Assembly (NCBI GenBank): GCA_017501225.1
Contig: JAFVXH010000015.1
Location: 1-64,000, forward strand
Source: Clostridia bacterium
GTDB lineage: Bacteria > Bacillota > Clostridia > Oscillospirales > CAG-272
DNA: 64,000 nucleotides
Direction: 5' to 3'
In this document: positions 43,914 through 52,625 of the stretch, piece after piece
How positions within the stretch are numbered: position 1 is the first letter of the stretch
Layout of the letters: each line of letters starts with the position of its first letter
The notes under the pieces: model-generated
Told to the model about the DNA's origin: nothing
Seen by the model: the letters and a program-made list of their open reading frames with translations, nothing else
Database searches by the model: none
Translations under genes and position numbers: made by a program

Positions 43914-44864
43914 TCAGTTGATCGGATCCCCTGCCGAAGCAAGGAAGGCAAGGATCTCGTCAAAGCTGACGATCCCCGCCGTAGCGCCCTTCGCCATCAC
44001 GCAATGAGCACCCGTGGCATTTCCGACTTTGACGCAGGATCTTGTATCGAGCCCGCGCGCAAGGGCAGAAAGAAATCCCGAGCAGAAGCTATCCCCCGCT
44101 CCCGTGGTATCAACAACCCGGCGAACCGGATAGCAAGGAAGCATCTCACCCGCATCGCGTGCGTTTTCCCTCAGATAAGCTCCCTTGGAGCCGCACTTGA
44201 TACAAACGGTACCGACACCCTTTTGGAAGAAGAATTCCGCCATCTTGTCGAGGTCCTCGCACTGAGCGATCCTTTTTGCCTCGTCGATGCTGGGCAAAAA
44301 GTAATCGATGTAGGGCATCGCGTCGCAAAGAAGCTCGCCCCAACGTCCCGAGGCATCCCAGCAGACGTCCAGAACGGTCGTCTTTCCCATTTCCCGGCAC
44401 CGCTTCAGAAACGCGACGGTCTGTTCCCCGTCAAAGGTATCCATCAGATAGGTCCCGGTCACGAAAACAACGTCGTTTTCCGCAATGACGTCAAAATCAA
44501 TATCCGCAAGGCAGAACGAAGCGTTTGCCCCCTTGCAATGCAGGAAGGAGCGCTCGCCCGACCGTTCCAGAAGAACGACCGAAGCAGAGGTCTGCACAGC
44601 CTTGTCGATCTGAACACCGCGCGGATTGACTCTCTCCTCCTCAAGACGCCTGAGCAGAAAGGAACCGAACGCATCCGCGCCGACCTTACCCACAAGCGTC
44701 GCCTCAACGCCAAGTCTTGTAAGGTTGATCGCCGCCGTCATCGCGTTCCCCCCGTTGTGCACGGTGATGGAGTCCACGGGCATCAGGTGCCCGCTTTCGG
44801 GATATCCGTCCAAAGGAACGATCACGTCCGCGACCAGAATGCCAACACAAGCAACCCTTTTCAT
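43914..44864 (-). CDS. PfkB family carbohydrate kinase
   Basis: The 316-residue kinase has the PfkB signatures: GGNAMTAAINLTRLG near the N-terminus and the ATP/catalytic motif VDTTGAGDSFCSGF near residue 250. The substrate is likely a sugar or amino sugar, inferred from its position between a PIG-L deacetylase (7-bp gap) and a NagB-like gene. No clear ribosome binding site is seen at 44864, so translation may be coupled to the upstream gene. Confidence 0.9.
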   Translation of the reverse strand: MKRVACVGILVADVIVPLDGYPESGHLMPVDSITVHNGGNAMTAAINLTRLGVEATLVGKVGADAFGSFLLRRLEEERVNPRGVQIDKAVQTSASVVLLERSGERSFLHCKGANASFCLADIDFDVIAENDVVFVTGTYLMDTFDGEQTVAFLKRCREMGKTTVLDVCWDASGRWGELLCDAMPYIDYFLPSIDEAKRIAQCEDLDKMAEFFFQKGVGTVCIKCGSKGAYLRENARDAGEMLPCYPVRRVVDTTGAGDSFCSGFLSALARGLDTRSCVKVGNATGAHCVMAKGATAGIVSFDEILAFLASAGDPIN

Positions 44865-44871
44865 ACACAGA

Positions 44872-45576
44872 TTACGGAAGCAGACGCTTGGTGGTCATCT
44901 TCTGCGAAACTCTGCACTGCGTGAATGCCTCCGCATACGCACATCCGCACTGCAAGCCGCGGAATTTTGCGATCACGCGAACGGAGTCCGCAAAATCGAT
45001 GTGATCATGATCGCGGATCCACTTGAGCTGGGATTCGTGACACTCCAGCATCTGAAGCTTGAGCTCGATCTCATCGGTGATATCGACGTACTCGGTGGGA
45101 TTGAAATCCACGCCGTTGCTGGTATCCATGTAGTAAATGGGGGTGACCTTGGAGGCGGTCATCACGCCCGACTCGTAGTGCGGAACGCTTGCCGCAAAGC
45201 TTGCGTCAAAGACCAGCTTGCTGACCGCCGTGTGATCGGACATATAATCGTTGGGGGAATGGGTGATGATCAGATCGGGCTGCACTCTGCGGATGACATC
45301 CACAATGCGATCTCTTTGCTCCTTGCTCTCGCCGTTCGCCTCCAGATCGTAAACGTCGCAGGTCACGACCTCAATGCCTGCCAGAGCGCCTGCATTCTTC
45401 GCCTCCTGAATGCGGATCTTACGAAGCTCCTCAGGCATGATCTCCACGTGTCCGAGGCTTCCGTTACAAACGTGACATACCGTCACCTTGTCCCCTCTTT
45501 TGACACACTTGATCAGCGTGCCAACGCAAGTGATCTCCACGTCATCCGGATGACATCCGATCGCTAAAATATTCAT
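44872..45576 (-). CDS. PIG-L family N-deacetylase
   Basis: The 234-residue enzyme has the Zn motif AIGCHPDDVE and HSPNDYMSDH (H-x-x-D-H type) of the PIG-L/LmbE fold, known to remove N-acetyl groups from GlcNAc-containing substrates. GAGGAG lies seven bases before the ATG at 45576; an in-frame TTG at 45582 is less likely. It is first in the PIG-L/PfkB/NagB-like cassette and is divergent from an AraC regulator. Confidence 0.9.
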   Translation of the reverse strand: MNILAIGCHPDDVEITCVGTLIKCVKRGDKVTVCHVCNGSLGHVEIMPEELRKIRIQEAKNAGALAGIEVVTCDVYDLEANGESKEQRDRIVDVIRRVQPDLIITHSPNDYMSDHTAVSKLVFDASFAASVPHYESGVMTASKVTPIYYMDTSNGVDFNPTEYVDITDEIELKLQMLECHESQLKWIRDHDHIDFADSVRVIAKFRGLQCGCAYAEAFTQCRVSQKMTTKRLLP

Positions 45577-45617
45577 ACGCAAACTCCTCTCTTTTTCTTT
45601 GTGTGTTTTGAACTCTT

Positions 45618-45647
45618 TTTATACAATAGCATAGTTTTTCAAGGCAA
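45618..45647 (-). promoter_or_regulatory. Candidate promoter for the amino-sugar cassette
   Basis: TTGCCT (45647-45642), 18 bp, TATAAA (45623-45618) on the minus strand; weak match, in the 249-bp region shared with the AraC gene, where an operator is expected. Confidence 0.35.
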
Positions 45648-45734
45648 ATTGTCATTATCGCAAAAAAATACAAGAAACCAAAGCACAATTCTTTGTCTGT
45701 TCCTTGCTTTTTTTCACAAATAAAGCTTCAATGC

Positions 45735-45763
45735 TTGACTTTGGCTTAATAATATTGTATAAT
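45735..45763 (+). promoter_or_regulatory. SigA-type promoter for the AraC regulator
   Basis: TTGACT (45735-45740), 17 bp, TATAAT (45758-45763), about 60 bp before the gene. Confidence 0.65.
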
Positions 45764-45825
45764 ATGTTATCATATCAAGTCCACTGCTATTTTGTTTGAA
45801 ATTAGCACAAATTTGAGGTGTTTTT

Positions 45826-46620
45826 ATGAATGACATCATTTTATACGAGAAAGTTCCGATGACGGTTTTCCCGATCAAAATTCTGGACTTTCATCAGTTT
45901 CCGGAGGATTTCTGCCTTCACTGGCACGAGCATACCGAGATTCTGTATATCAAGCGCGGAACGCTCCATCTTCGCTGTGCCGAGAATACGCTGAAGGCAA
46001 CGGAGGGAGATTGCGTCATCATCAATGAAAACGAGCTGCACGACGGTATCGGCGGTGAGTGCGAATTTCTTTGCATTTATCTCTCCCCCGCCCTCTTTGA
46101 ACCCAAGCACTATCTCTTCCAGACCTTGGTTCGGGACGAGGCGCTTGCCGATATCATTCTGCGTCTGGCGCAGGAATATCCGAAAAGCTCTCACAGCGGT
46201 CAATTGGCGACCAAGGGGCTGACTTTCCTGATGCTCTCTCACCTGATCTCCAACCACACCCAGCAAACCTTCTCCGAGGTCACCTACCGTCAGTACGCAA
46301 AAAACCTGAACATCATCAATGACGTGGTACAGTACCTCGAGCAGAATTACTCGGAGCGCATCACGACAGCAAGCCTTGCGCGCCGCTTCTATCTGAGTGA
46401 GGGCCATTTTTGCCACGTATTCAAGGAGGTTACGGGCAAGACCATTACGGGATACATCAACACCCTCCGTATCGAAAAAGCCATCACGTTGCTTAAAAAT
46501 ACCGATCTTTCGATCACCGATATTTCCATGCAATGCGGCTTTTGCGACGCAAATTATTTCACGCGTACCTTCAAAAAATACAAGGGGATCTCTCCCTCCT
46601 CCGTGCGGGGACGAAATTGA
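45826..46620 (+). CDS. AraC family transcriptional regulator
   Basis: The 264-residue regulator has an N-terminal cupin (about 15-90) with HWHEHTEILYIKRG and a GDCVIINENELH strand, and a C-terminal double HTH (about 165-262) ending in GFCDANYFTRTFKKYKGISPSSVR. Being divergent from the PIG-L/PfkB/NagB-like cassette, it is likely to sense a sugar and control that operon. GAGGT lies before the ATG at 45826. Confidence 0.92.
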   Translation: MNDIILYEKVPMTVFPIKILDFHQFPEDFCLHWHEHTEILYIKRGTLHLRCAENTLKATEGDCVIINENELHDGIGGECEFLCIYLSPALFEPKHYLFQTLVRDEALADIILRLAQEYPKSSHSGQLATKGLTFLMLSHLISNHTQQTFSEVTYRQYAKNLNIINDVVQYLEQNYSERITTASLARRFYLSEGHFCHVFKEVTGKTITGYINTLRIEKAITLLKNTDLSITDISMQCGFCDANYFTRTFKKYKGISPSSVRGRN

Positions 46621-46622
46621 CG

Positions 46623-46667
46623 AAAAAACGGGTCGGCTATCAAGAGATAGCCGACCCGTTTTTTATT
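46623..46667. terminator. Bidirectional terminator after the AraC gene
   Basis: Seventeen-base stem AAAACGGGTCGGCTATC / its complement around AAGA, with A/T runs on both sides, shared with the convergent OadG-like gene. Confidence 0.8.
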
Positions 46668-46686
46668 TGCTTGACAGAAGCTTACG

Positions 46687-46947
46687 TTAAGCCTTGAAGA
46701 TCAGAACCAATTGAACGATCAGCGAAATGGCAGACAGTACGCCGACAGCCAGCCAGGCATAGCGTGCCGGAACCATTGTTGCCGGCTTTGCCTGAGCCGA
46801 TCCGCCGTTCTTTTTCTCCTCCGCCTTGGCATTGATGGCGTTGAGCGCGATGACAACCGCAATGATGGCGAGGATCACGATGAAAATACAGAGCATTCCC
46901 TGCCACATGTATTGAAGCGATGACAAAAACTGTGCGAAGTTAAACAT
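46687..46947 (-). CDS. Small OadG-like sodium-pump membrane subunit
   Basis: The 86-residue protein has an N-terminal TM helix in the style of OadG/MmdD-type gamma subunits (LQYMWQGMLCIFIVI), a charged linker with KAEEKK and a second TM helix at the C-terminus. The family call rests on this start and on the adjacent beta subunit. AAAGGAGAGG precedes the ATG at 46947, and the gene starts 15 bp past the beta-subunit stop. Confidence 0.65.
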   Translation of the reverse strand: MFNFAQFLSSLQYMWQGMLCIFIVILAIIAVVIALNAINAKAEEKKNGGSAQAKPATMVPARYAWLAVGVLSAISLIVQLVLIFKA

Positions 46948-46962
46948 ATGCCTCTCCTTTCA

Positions 46963-48069
46963 TCACAGCATGAAGCTCAAAATCAAGCCGCCCGCAATGA
47001 CCGAGGCGATCTGACCGGATACGTTGACACCGATGGAGTGCATCAGAAGGAAATTCTGCGGATCCTCTGCAAGTCCCATCTTGTGGACCACGCGTCCCGA
47101 CATGGGGAATGCGGAAATACCCGCCGCTCCGATCATCGGATTGATCTTTTTCTTCATGAACAGATTGAGGAACTTTGCGAACATCACGCCGCCCGCGGTA
47201 TCGAAAATGAAGGCAAACAAGCCAAGTCCCAGGATCAGGAGCGTTGCGGGCTGCAGGAATTTGTCCGCGGTCATCTGCGTTGCAACGGTGATACCCAGGA
47301 AAATGGTGATCAGGTTTGCAAGCACCTTTTGCGCGGTATCGGAGAGCGAATTGAGCACGCCGCACTCACGGATCAGGTTTCCGAACATCAAAAATCCAAG
47401 CAGGTCGATGGATTCGGGCGCAACCAGTCCCGCAATCACGGTAATGATGATCGGGAACAGAATGCGCGTGGTCTTGGAAACGTTCGCAGCCTTGTAGGGC
47501 ATACGGATCATACGCTCCTTCTTGGTGGTCAGGAGCTTGATGATGGGAGGCTGAATGACGGGCACGAGCGCCATATAGGAGTACGCCGCGACCATGATCG
47601 CACCCGTGATCTCCGAGCTCTCACCCAGCAGCTTTTGTGCCACAACGATGGCAGTCGGTCCGTCCGCGGCACCGATGATACCGATGGATGCCGCCTCGGG
47701 CATGGTAAAGAAAAGGGACGCGAGCGAGAAGGTAAAGAAAATACCGAACTGCGCCGCCGCACCGAAGATCATCAGCTTCGGGTTGGATAGCACGGGGCCA
47801 AAGTCGATCATCGCACCGATTCCGATAAAGAGGATCAGGGGAAAGAGCTCGTTCGCAATTCCCGCGCTGAACAGTGTCTTCAGCGCACCCTCGTAGATCA
47901 CGGGGATGTTGACAATGATGGCGCCAAAGCCCATCGGCAACAAGAGCGTCGGCTCCATGTCCTTTTTGATGGCAAGATAGATCAGAAGTCCGCCGATCAA
48001 CCACATGACCACGCGTTGCCAGCCACCTGCCTCAAACAGTCCTGCAATGCCCTCGTACAAAATTTCCAT
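46963..48069 (-). CDS. Sodium ion-translocating decarboxylase subunit beta
   Basis: The 368-residue protein is an OadB/GcdB-type beta subunit with about ten TM helices; GIGAMIDFGP, GAADGPTAIVV and a C-terminal GVNVSGQIASVIAGG match the family. It drives Na+ export using decarboxylation of a carboxy-biotin. It is followed by the small OadG-like gene, but neither the carboxyltransferase nor the biotin carrier is within the window, so the complex must be completed from another locus. AAAGGAAA precedes the ATG at 48069. Confidence 0.92.
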   Translation of the reverse strand: MEILYEGIAGLFEAGGWQRVVMWLIGGLLIYLAIKKDMEPTLLLPMGFGAIIVNIPVIYEGALKTLFSAGIANELFPLILFIGIGAMIDFGPVLSNPKLMIFGAAAQFGIFFTFSLASLFFTMPEAASIGIIGAADGPTAIVVAQKLLGESSEITGAIMVAAYSYMALVPVIQPPIIKLLTTKKERMIRMPYKAANVSKTTRILFPIIITVIAGLVAPESIDLLGFLMFGNLIRECGVLNSLSDTAQKVLANLITIFLGITVATQMTADKFLQPATLLILGLGLFAFIFDTAGGVMFAKFLNLFMKKKINPMIGAAGISAFPMSGRVVHKMGLAEDPQNFLLMHSIGVNVSGQIASVIAGGLILSFML

Positions 48070-48158
48070 TTGTTCTGTTTCCTTTCATGAAAAAGCGCAT
48101 ACGGCAAAAAAAGAAGCGGTTCTCACCGTCAAAAAATGCTCCTTAAATTACCCTACCC

Positions 48159-48187
48159 ATTTTACAATAAAAATCGCATTTTGTCAA
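48159..48187 (-). promoter_or_regulatory. SigA-type promoter for the sodium-pump subunit genes
   Basis: TTGACA (48187-48182), 17 bp, TAAAAT (48164-48159) on the minus strand, about 90 bp upstream of the beta-subunit gene. Confidence 0.6.
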
Positions 48188-48231
48188 CCTGTTTTCATAA
48201 ATTTCCAAAAAAAGAACGGACAAAATAAGCG

Positions 48232-48270
48232 TGCGGAGCACCCTTGCACGATGCAAGAATGCTCCGCTGT
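48232..48270 (-). terminator. Terminator candidate of the gliding-type ABC operon
   Basis: GCGGAGCA / TGCTCCGC stem with an inner TTGCA/TGCAA stem, about 20 bp past the stop at 48290; T-run weak (TTATTTT further on). Confidence 0.5.
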
Positions 48271-48289
48271 TTGTTTGATGAAAAATCGA

Positions 48290-50848
48290 TCAATCACGCT
48301 CCACGCGCTCCCCTTCGAGGACCTTTCCAAAGTCCTCGAAGATGGTTTCAAGGTGCGTGGTCAGCACGTAGAAGCGTGCGTCCACGTTGGTAGGATCGCT
48401 GACGGGCGTGCCGTCGGGATTGAACTCGGTGACCTCCTCGACAGTCAGGACTGCCTTGTAGTCACTGTAGCGGTAGAAGCGATAAATGAGATACCGCTCG
48501 TTATCCTGCGTGTAAAGCTTTTCGCCGTTCGAATCGTAGTACTGATTCATGGATGCCGCCTTATCCTTGACGTGGATGGCGATGCTTGCGTAGCAGTTGC
48601 CCGTCGCAATATACTCCTCGACGCTCATTCCCATCTTTTCCTCAAACTCGGCATCATTGATATCTCCCTCCAAGGAGAGCCAATACCAATCCTGGATCCA
48701 GAGCTTACGGAAATTGTCCTCCGCACTGATATACTCGTTGACGGTTTCACCCTTTTGGTTGATATAGGTATGGGGGATGCTGTAATTCAGTCGGTTGGGG
48801 TTGTTGGCGGGACCGTTCGTATACTGCGGCGAATAGAGCAGCAGATTGGAGGCGTCGGGCTCGATGATCAGCTCGTGCGCAAGACGTCCGGTCTGATCGT
48901 AGATCTTATAGATGACCTGCTTTTTGTCGTTGAGTCCGAACTCACCGTTTTCAAAGTCGATCAAGTGGATCTTCTTTGCGGTGGTGGTGCCTCTGGGGAT
49001 AAAGTAGTAGGTACCGTCGGTTGCCAGACGGATCTCTCCGTTGTTGCGCTTGACTAGAGTGGGCACGTTATTCTCGTAGTAATAGGAGTAGCTGAGCTTG
49101 TTGTCGATGGAGAATTCCACCGTTTGACCGTTCAGCTCCATCTTGACGTAATCGACGTAGGCAATGTCCTGCGAGATGAAATACTGCTCGTACCAATCCT
49201 TATCCTGACGCTCCAGGAAATCAAAGTAATACTGATCGACCTCGACGATCATATCGTAGAGGTAAGAGCCGACATAGTAGGTTCCCTGCTCTGTCTTTTG
49301 GCTGACGATGAGCATGCTCTTGATCAGGGTTTCGGTATTCTTGTTGTCGGGAACCGTGCTAAAGCCGATATAGTGCACGTCCTTATCGAGGTTATATTTG
49401 ATGAGATTCTCCCTTGACAGACCGAGCGCGCGGCAGCCAAGAGCCTCCATCTCCACAAATCGGTAGAGCGCGGCACTGACCGCCTCGTCGTTGATGGTAT
49501 AGCCCTTCAACAATTCAACGTCGGTCATGTAAGGCACGACGGAATAGACGGTGTTCTCTCTGGCGGAAAGCTCCGCGAAGGAAAAGCCGACGGTGACCTC
49601 CCAGTTTGAGGGAGCCTCCAGATCCTCGGCAAGATAATCCTTGATGCGTACGAGCTCGAAATCGTACACCATATAGGAGGTCGCCATGGTCATCGGATAT
49701 GCGATGCTGGGGGAAACCAGCTCTTCGCCGTCCAGCAGAAGCGAATTTTCAAGATCCGCGTCCAGAACGTAGATGGCATCTCTGCCCACGTACTGCGCGT
49801 AGTAGCCCTTTCCCGTAGGCGTGCGGTCACCGACAATGACGGAATAGCTCTTGTCGGGTGTGGTATGCGAGGTTGCGGTCAGCTTGCCGTCGGGGCCGAT
49901 CGTCGAGGGCAGGCTTGTGATGGTATACTCCGTAGGAGCATAGGTCAGCGCTCCCGTTTCGTCGTAGACAGGGCGCAAGCCGTAGGATGCGTAATCCACG
50001 CTGCCGTCCGCAAGGCGCGGAATCTGCGGGCTGTTAAGATCCAGACGCTGCATGGAAAGCGTATAGCCGCAGCTGACGCAGAGATACGCGTAAAGCTTTT
50101 CGTTGTACTCCGTAATATCCTTGTCATAGCCGTCCAGCTGCATGACGATCTTCCCATTCTCATTGCGGATAAAGCGGAAGCTGTCGTAGGAATTCTTGAC
50201 CGAAATGGAATATACGAAGTTCTCCTCGATCTGCGGGAAAAGCATGACGCGATCGTTGTATCCGAGCGATTCGCCAAGGTCGGGGTCGTAGTCTACACGT
50301 GCGTAGAGCGACCATGCTCCCGTTTCGGGATCGACCGCATATTGGTTGCCGCTGACATCCGCGATATAGTATCCGTCCGCGTTGGCGGGGAGCATTGTTC
50401 CGTCCTTGCGGTAGGGCGCGTAAACGCCGTCGCGGCGACGCAGATAGTAGGTCTGCTCAACAAGGCTTCCGTCCTCGGCATAATAGGTGTCCACCATCGG
50501 ATAGATCGTGACGATATAGTTGACAAACAGCAGGGTCGCGATCAGAACGACGCACGCGCACGCAAGCGTGATCGCGGCGATCTTCTGACGCTTCAGAGAG
50601 CTCTTTTTCTTCTCTGCCGCCTGCCTTGTCCAGCGAGCCGTCAGGGTAATATCCTCCTGCGCGTCCACCGTAAAGCCTTCGTCAACGAGAGTGCCGTTAT
50701 AATACCAGCCGCAAAAGCTGTATCCCGAGCGCACGGGAATCGGCAGACTCCCGATGGGAGTCCCAACGGTCGCCTCCAGGCTTGCCCTGGCAACCTTTCC
50801 CTTCCCTGCGTCCAGTATGACGTTGATCATGTTTGGTTCTGTTCTCAT
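48290..50848 (-). CDS. Large membrane protein of the GldG-type ABC operon, with an N-terminal InlB/Flg_new-like repeat
   Basis: The 852-residue protein begins with one Listeria-Bacteroides (InlB B-repeat/Flg_new)-like module (about 8-75: VGTPIGSLPIPVRSGYSFCG, then W-Y). A basic stretch (AAEKKKSSLKRQK), one TM helix (about 90-112) and a large outer part of about 740 residues follow. No signal peptide precedes the module, so it may lie on the cytoplasmic side. In related operons this place is held by DUF4340 proteins; I cannot confirm that domain. It ends the five-gene operon. An in-frame ATG at 50830 is an alternative start. Confidence 0.7.
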   Translation of the reverse strand: MRTEPNMINVILDAGKGKVARASLEATVGTPIGSLPIPVRSGYSFCGWYYNGTLVDEGFTVDAQEDITLTARWTRQAAEKKKSSLKRQKIAAITLACACVVLIATLLFVNYIVTIYPMVDTYYAEDGSLVEQTYYLRRRDGVYAPYRKDGTMLPANADGYYIADVSGNQYAVDPETGAWSLYARVDYDPDLGESLGYNDRVMLFPQIEENFVYSISVKNSYDSFRFIRNENGKIVMQLDGYDKDITEYNEKLYAYLCVSCGYTLSMQRLDLNSPQIPRLADGSVDYASYGLRPVYDETGALTYAPTEYTITSLPSTIGPDGKLTATSHTTPDKSYSVIVGDRTPTGKGYYAQYVGRDAIYVLDADLENSLLLDGEELVSPSIAYPMTMATSYMVYDFELVRIKDYLAEDLEAPSNWEVTVGFSFAELSARENTVYSVVPYMTDVELLKGYTINDEAVSAALYRFVEMEALGCRALGLSRENLIKYNLDKDVHYIGFSTVPDNKNTETLIKSMLIVSQKTEQGTYYVGSYLYDMIVEVDQYYFDFLERQDKDWYEQYFISQDIAYVDYVKMELNGQTVEFSIDNKLSYSYYYENNVPTLVKRNNGEIRLATDGTYYFIPRGTTTAKKIHLIDFENGEFGLNDKKQVIYKIYDQTGRLAHELIIEPDASNLLLYSPQYTNGPANNPNRLNYSIPHTYINQKGETVNEYISAEDNFRKLWIQDWYWLSLEGDINDAEFEEKMGMSVEEYIATGNCYASIAIHVKDKAASMNQYYDSNGEKLYTQDNERYLIYRFYRYSDYKAVLTVEEVTEFNPDGTPVSDPTNVDARFYVLTTHLETIFEDFGKVLEGERVERD

Positions 50849-50893
50849 GGAATTTTGTCCATTCTTCCTTTCTGCGCGTTTACTTCCACGTGA

Positions 50894-52597
50894 TCAGGAA
50901 CGCACGCGGCGCTTGACCAGGATCACGATACCGACAGCTGCGCAAATCACAGCGGGCAGGACCACCAGAATCGCGGTGGCAATATTGACGCCCTCGGGGG
51001 TATAGTAGGAAATTCCCATCTCAAAATCATTGATGATCTTGGAATCGATATCCACGGGTCCTACCTCGCGTCCGATCTCGTACAGCACCGAAAGCAGTAC
51101 GTCGGTATTTCCGTAAGAGGCGGACTGAAGCACCGCGTTGCTTGCGAACTCCACGGACGCCACGGCACAAACGTAAGAGCCGTCGGCATAGGAGTTGCCC
51201 TTATTCGGGTTCACCTGAACGCTCTGATTGGAGAGAGTCATCAGGTAATAACCGCCAAAGGTATCTGCAAGCACGGGATTCCCCTCCCCGTCAAGCATGG
51301 GTGAGCCGTCCGCGTTTTTGACCTGGCAGCGTGCCGCGTCCCCTGCGTGGAAAACCTCGTAGATGTTACGCAGATTTCCGTTTTTGTAGTAGGTTCCGTA
51401 GGTGAACGCCGTTTCAATCCCCTGCTCGGCATCGGGAAGCTGATACGCCTTTTGATAGTTGTCCGAAAAGCGGATGGACGTGGCGTTACCAAAGAGGATC
51501 TTGGGCGAGCCGCCGATATCCACAAGGTTTGCCAACGCACTCTGTCCAACACCGCCCGTGGCGTACTGCGAGTAAAAGACGCTGCCCGTGCCGTTGATGG
51601 CATGCTCGGCGTCCAGCACCTGCACGTTGCCCGTGATCTTGGATCCGTCCTCGCCCTCCTGCTCGTATCTACCGTAGGAAATTCCCCATTGCTCGAGCAG
51701 CTCCTCCAGATTGAAGAGCTTTGGCGTGTCGGCATCGGTAAAGACCATAAAGCCGTTGGTCTGCGACAAATATTTTTCCAGCTTCTTTGCCTCGGAAACC
51801 GTACCCGTATTGTCATAGGAGGACACGAAGTCGGTTTTGGGATCAAACGTGATGATCAGACGGCAGTCCGCGGGGATCTCGTCCTGCTCCAGATTCAGAT
51901 ACTGAATCTTGTATCCCGCAGTTTCGATCACGCGCAAAAATTCGCTGTATTCCTGCTTACCCTCCTCGGTTGCGAAGGGCTCGCCGTGATTGACCGTCAG
52001 GGCGCAGATGGGAGCCTCGGCACGCGTGACCGCGAGGATCGCGCCGATCAGGATCTTTTCGCCGTAGTAATCGTCAAAGCCATCGTTGTAGGTATCCTTT
52101 TTCAAAAAGGAGGAGCCGGACAGCACGCGGAACTCGCTGCCGCTCGATACGATGACGTTGCTTTGATAGATGGAGGAATACGCGTTGACGCGATATTCGT
52201 CCACAGAGGAGGGATTTTTCCAGACGTTTGTGGTCGAAACCTTGATCGACTTCGGATGCGCCTTTTGCATCTGCAGCGCGCTGTAATAGGCATAGCGCAG
52301 ATTCTCGTTGCCCTTGATCATATCGGGATCGGCGCAGAAGATGATCTCCACGGTAACGGGCTCATCTCCATCACTCTGCGCATTCGCGGACGCAAGCGTC
52401 TGCTGCAGCAGCGTTTTTGCGGTGGGAGAGAGCTTGTGCAGCTCCTTCTCGGTCAGATCGATCCACCAAAGCTGATGCGAAAACAAGGCACTGATACCAA
52501 GATTGAGCAGCAGCACTGCCACGATCACAAGACAGGTCAGCGGAAGTCCGAAAAATCCACGGCGACGCTCGCCTCGAAATCCATTTCCGAATTTCAT
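50894..52597 (-). CDS. GldG-like ABC auxiliary protein (second copy)
   Basis: The 567-residue protein has a short cytoplasmic start, one N-terminal TM helix (about 18-42), a large outer domain (about 45-530), and a C-terminal TM helix followed by KRRVRS. The outer part contains a sequence of GIFT/GldG type, with NHGEPFATEE, DCRLIITFDPKTDF and LEKYLSQTNGFMVFTD-like segments (LEKYL...GFMVF). It shares its layout with the preceding GldG-like gene and is clearly a paralogue. AAAGGAA precedes the ATG at 52597. Homologues in Flavobacteria take part in gliding; in non-gliding Clostridia the substrate is unknown. Confidence 0.82.
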   Translation of the reverse strand: MKFGNGFRGERRRGFFGLPLTCLVIVAVLLLNLGISALFSHQLWWIDLTEKELHKLSPTAKTLLQQTLASANAQSDGDEPVTVEIIFCADPDMIKGNENLRYAYYSALQMQKAHPKSIKVSTTNVWKNPSSVDEYRVNAYSSIYQSNVIVSSGSEFRVLSGSSFLKKDTYNDGFDDYYGEKILIGAILAVTRAEAPICALTVNHGEPFATEEGKQEYSEFLRVIETAGYKIQYLNLEQDEIPADCRLIITFDPKTDFVSSYDNTGTVSEAKKLEKYLSQTNGFMVFTDADTPKLFNLEELLEQWGISYGRYEQEGEDGSKITGNVQVLDAEHAINGTGSVFYSQYATGGVGQSALANLVDIGGSPKILFGNATSIRFSDNYQKAYQLPDAEQGIETAFTYGTYYKNGNLRNIYEVFHAGDAARCQVKNADGSPMLDGEGNPVLADTFGGYYLMTLSNQSVQVNPNKGNSYADGSYVCAVASVEFASNAVLQSASYGNTDVLLSVLYEIGREVGPVDIDSKIINDFEMGISYYTPEGVNIATAILVVLPAVICAAVGIVILVKRRVRS

Positions 52598-52625
52598 ATT
52601 GGATGCTGTTCCTTTCTACGAATAA

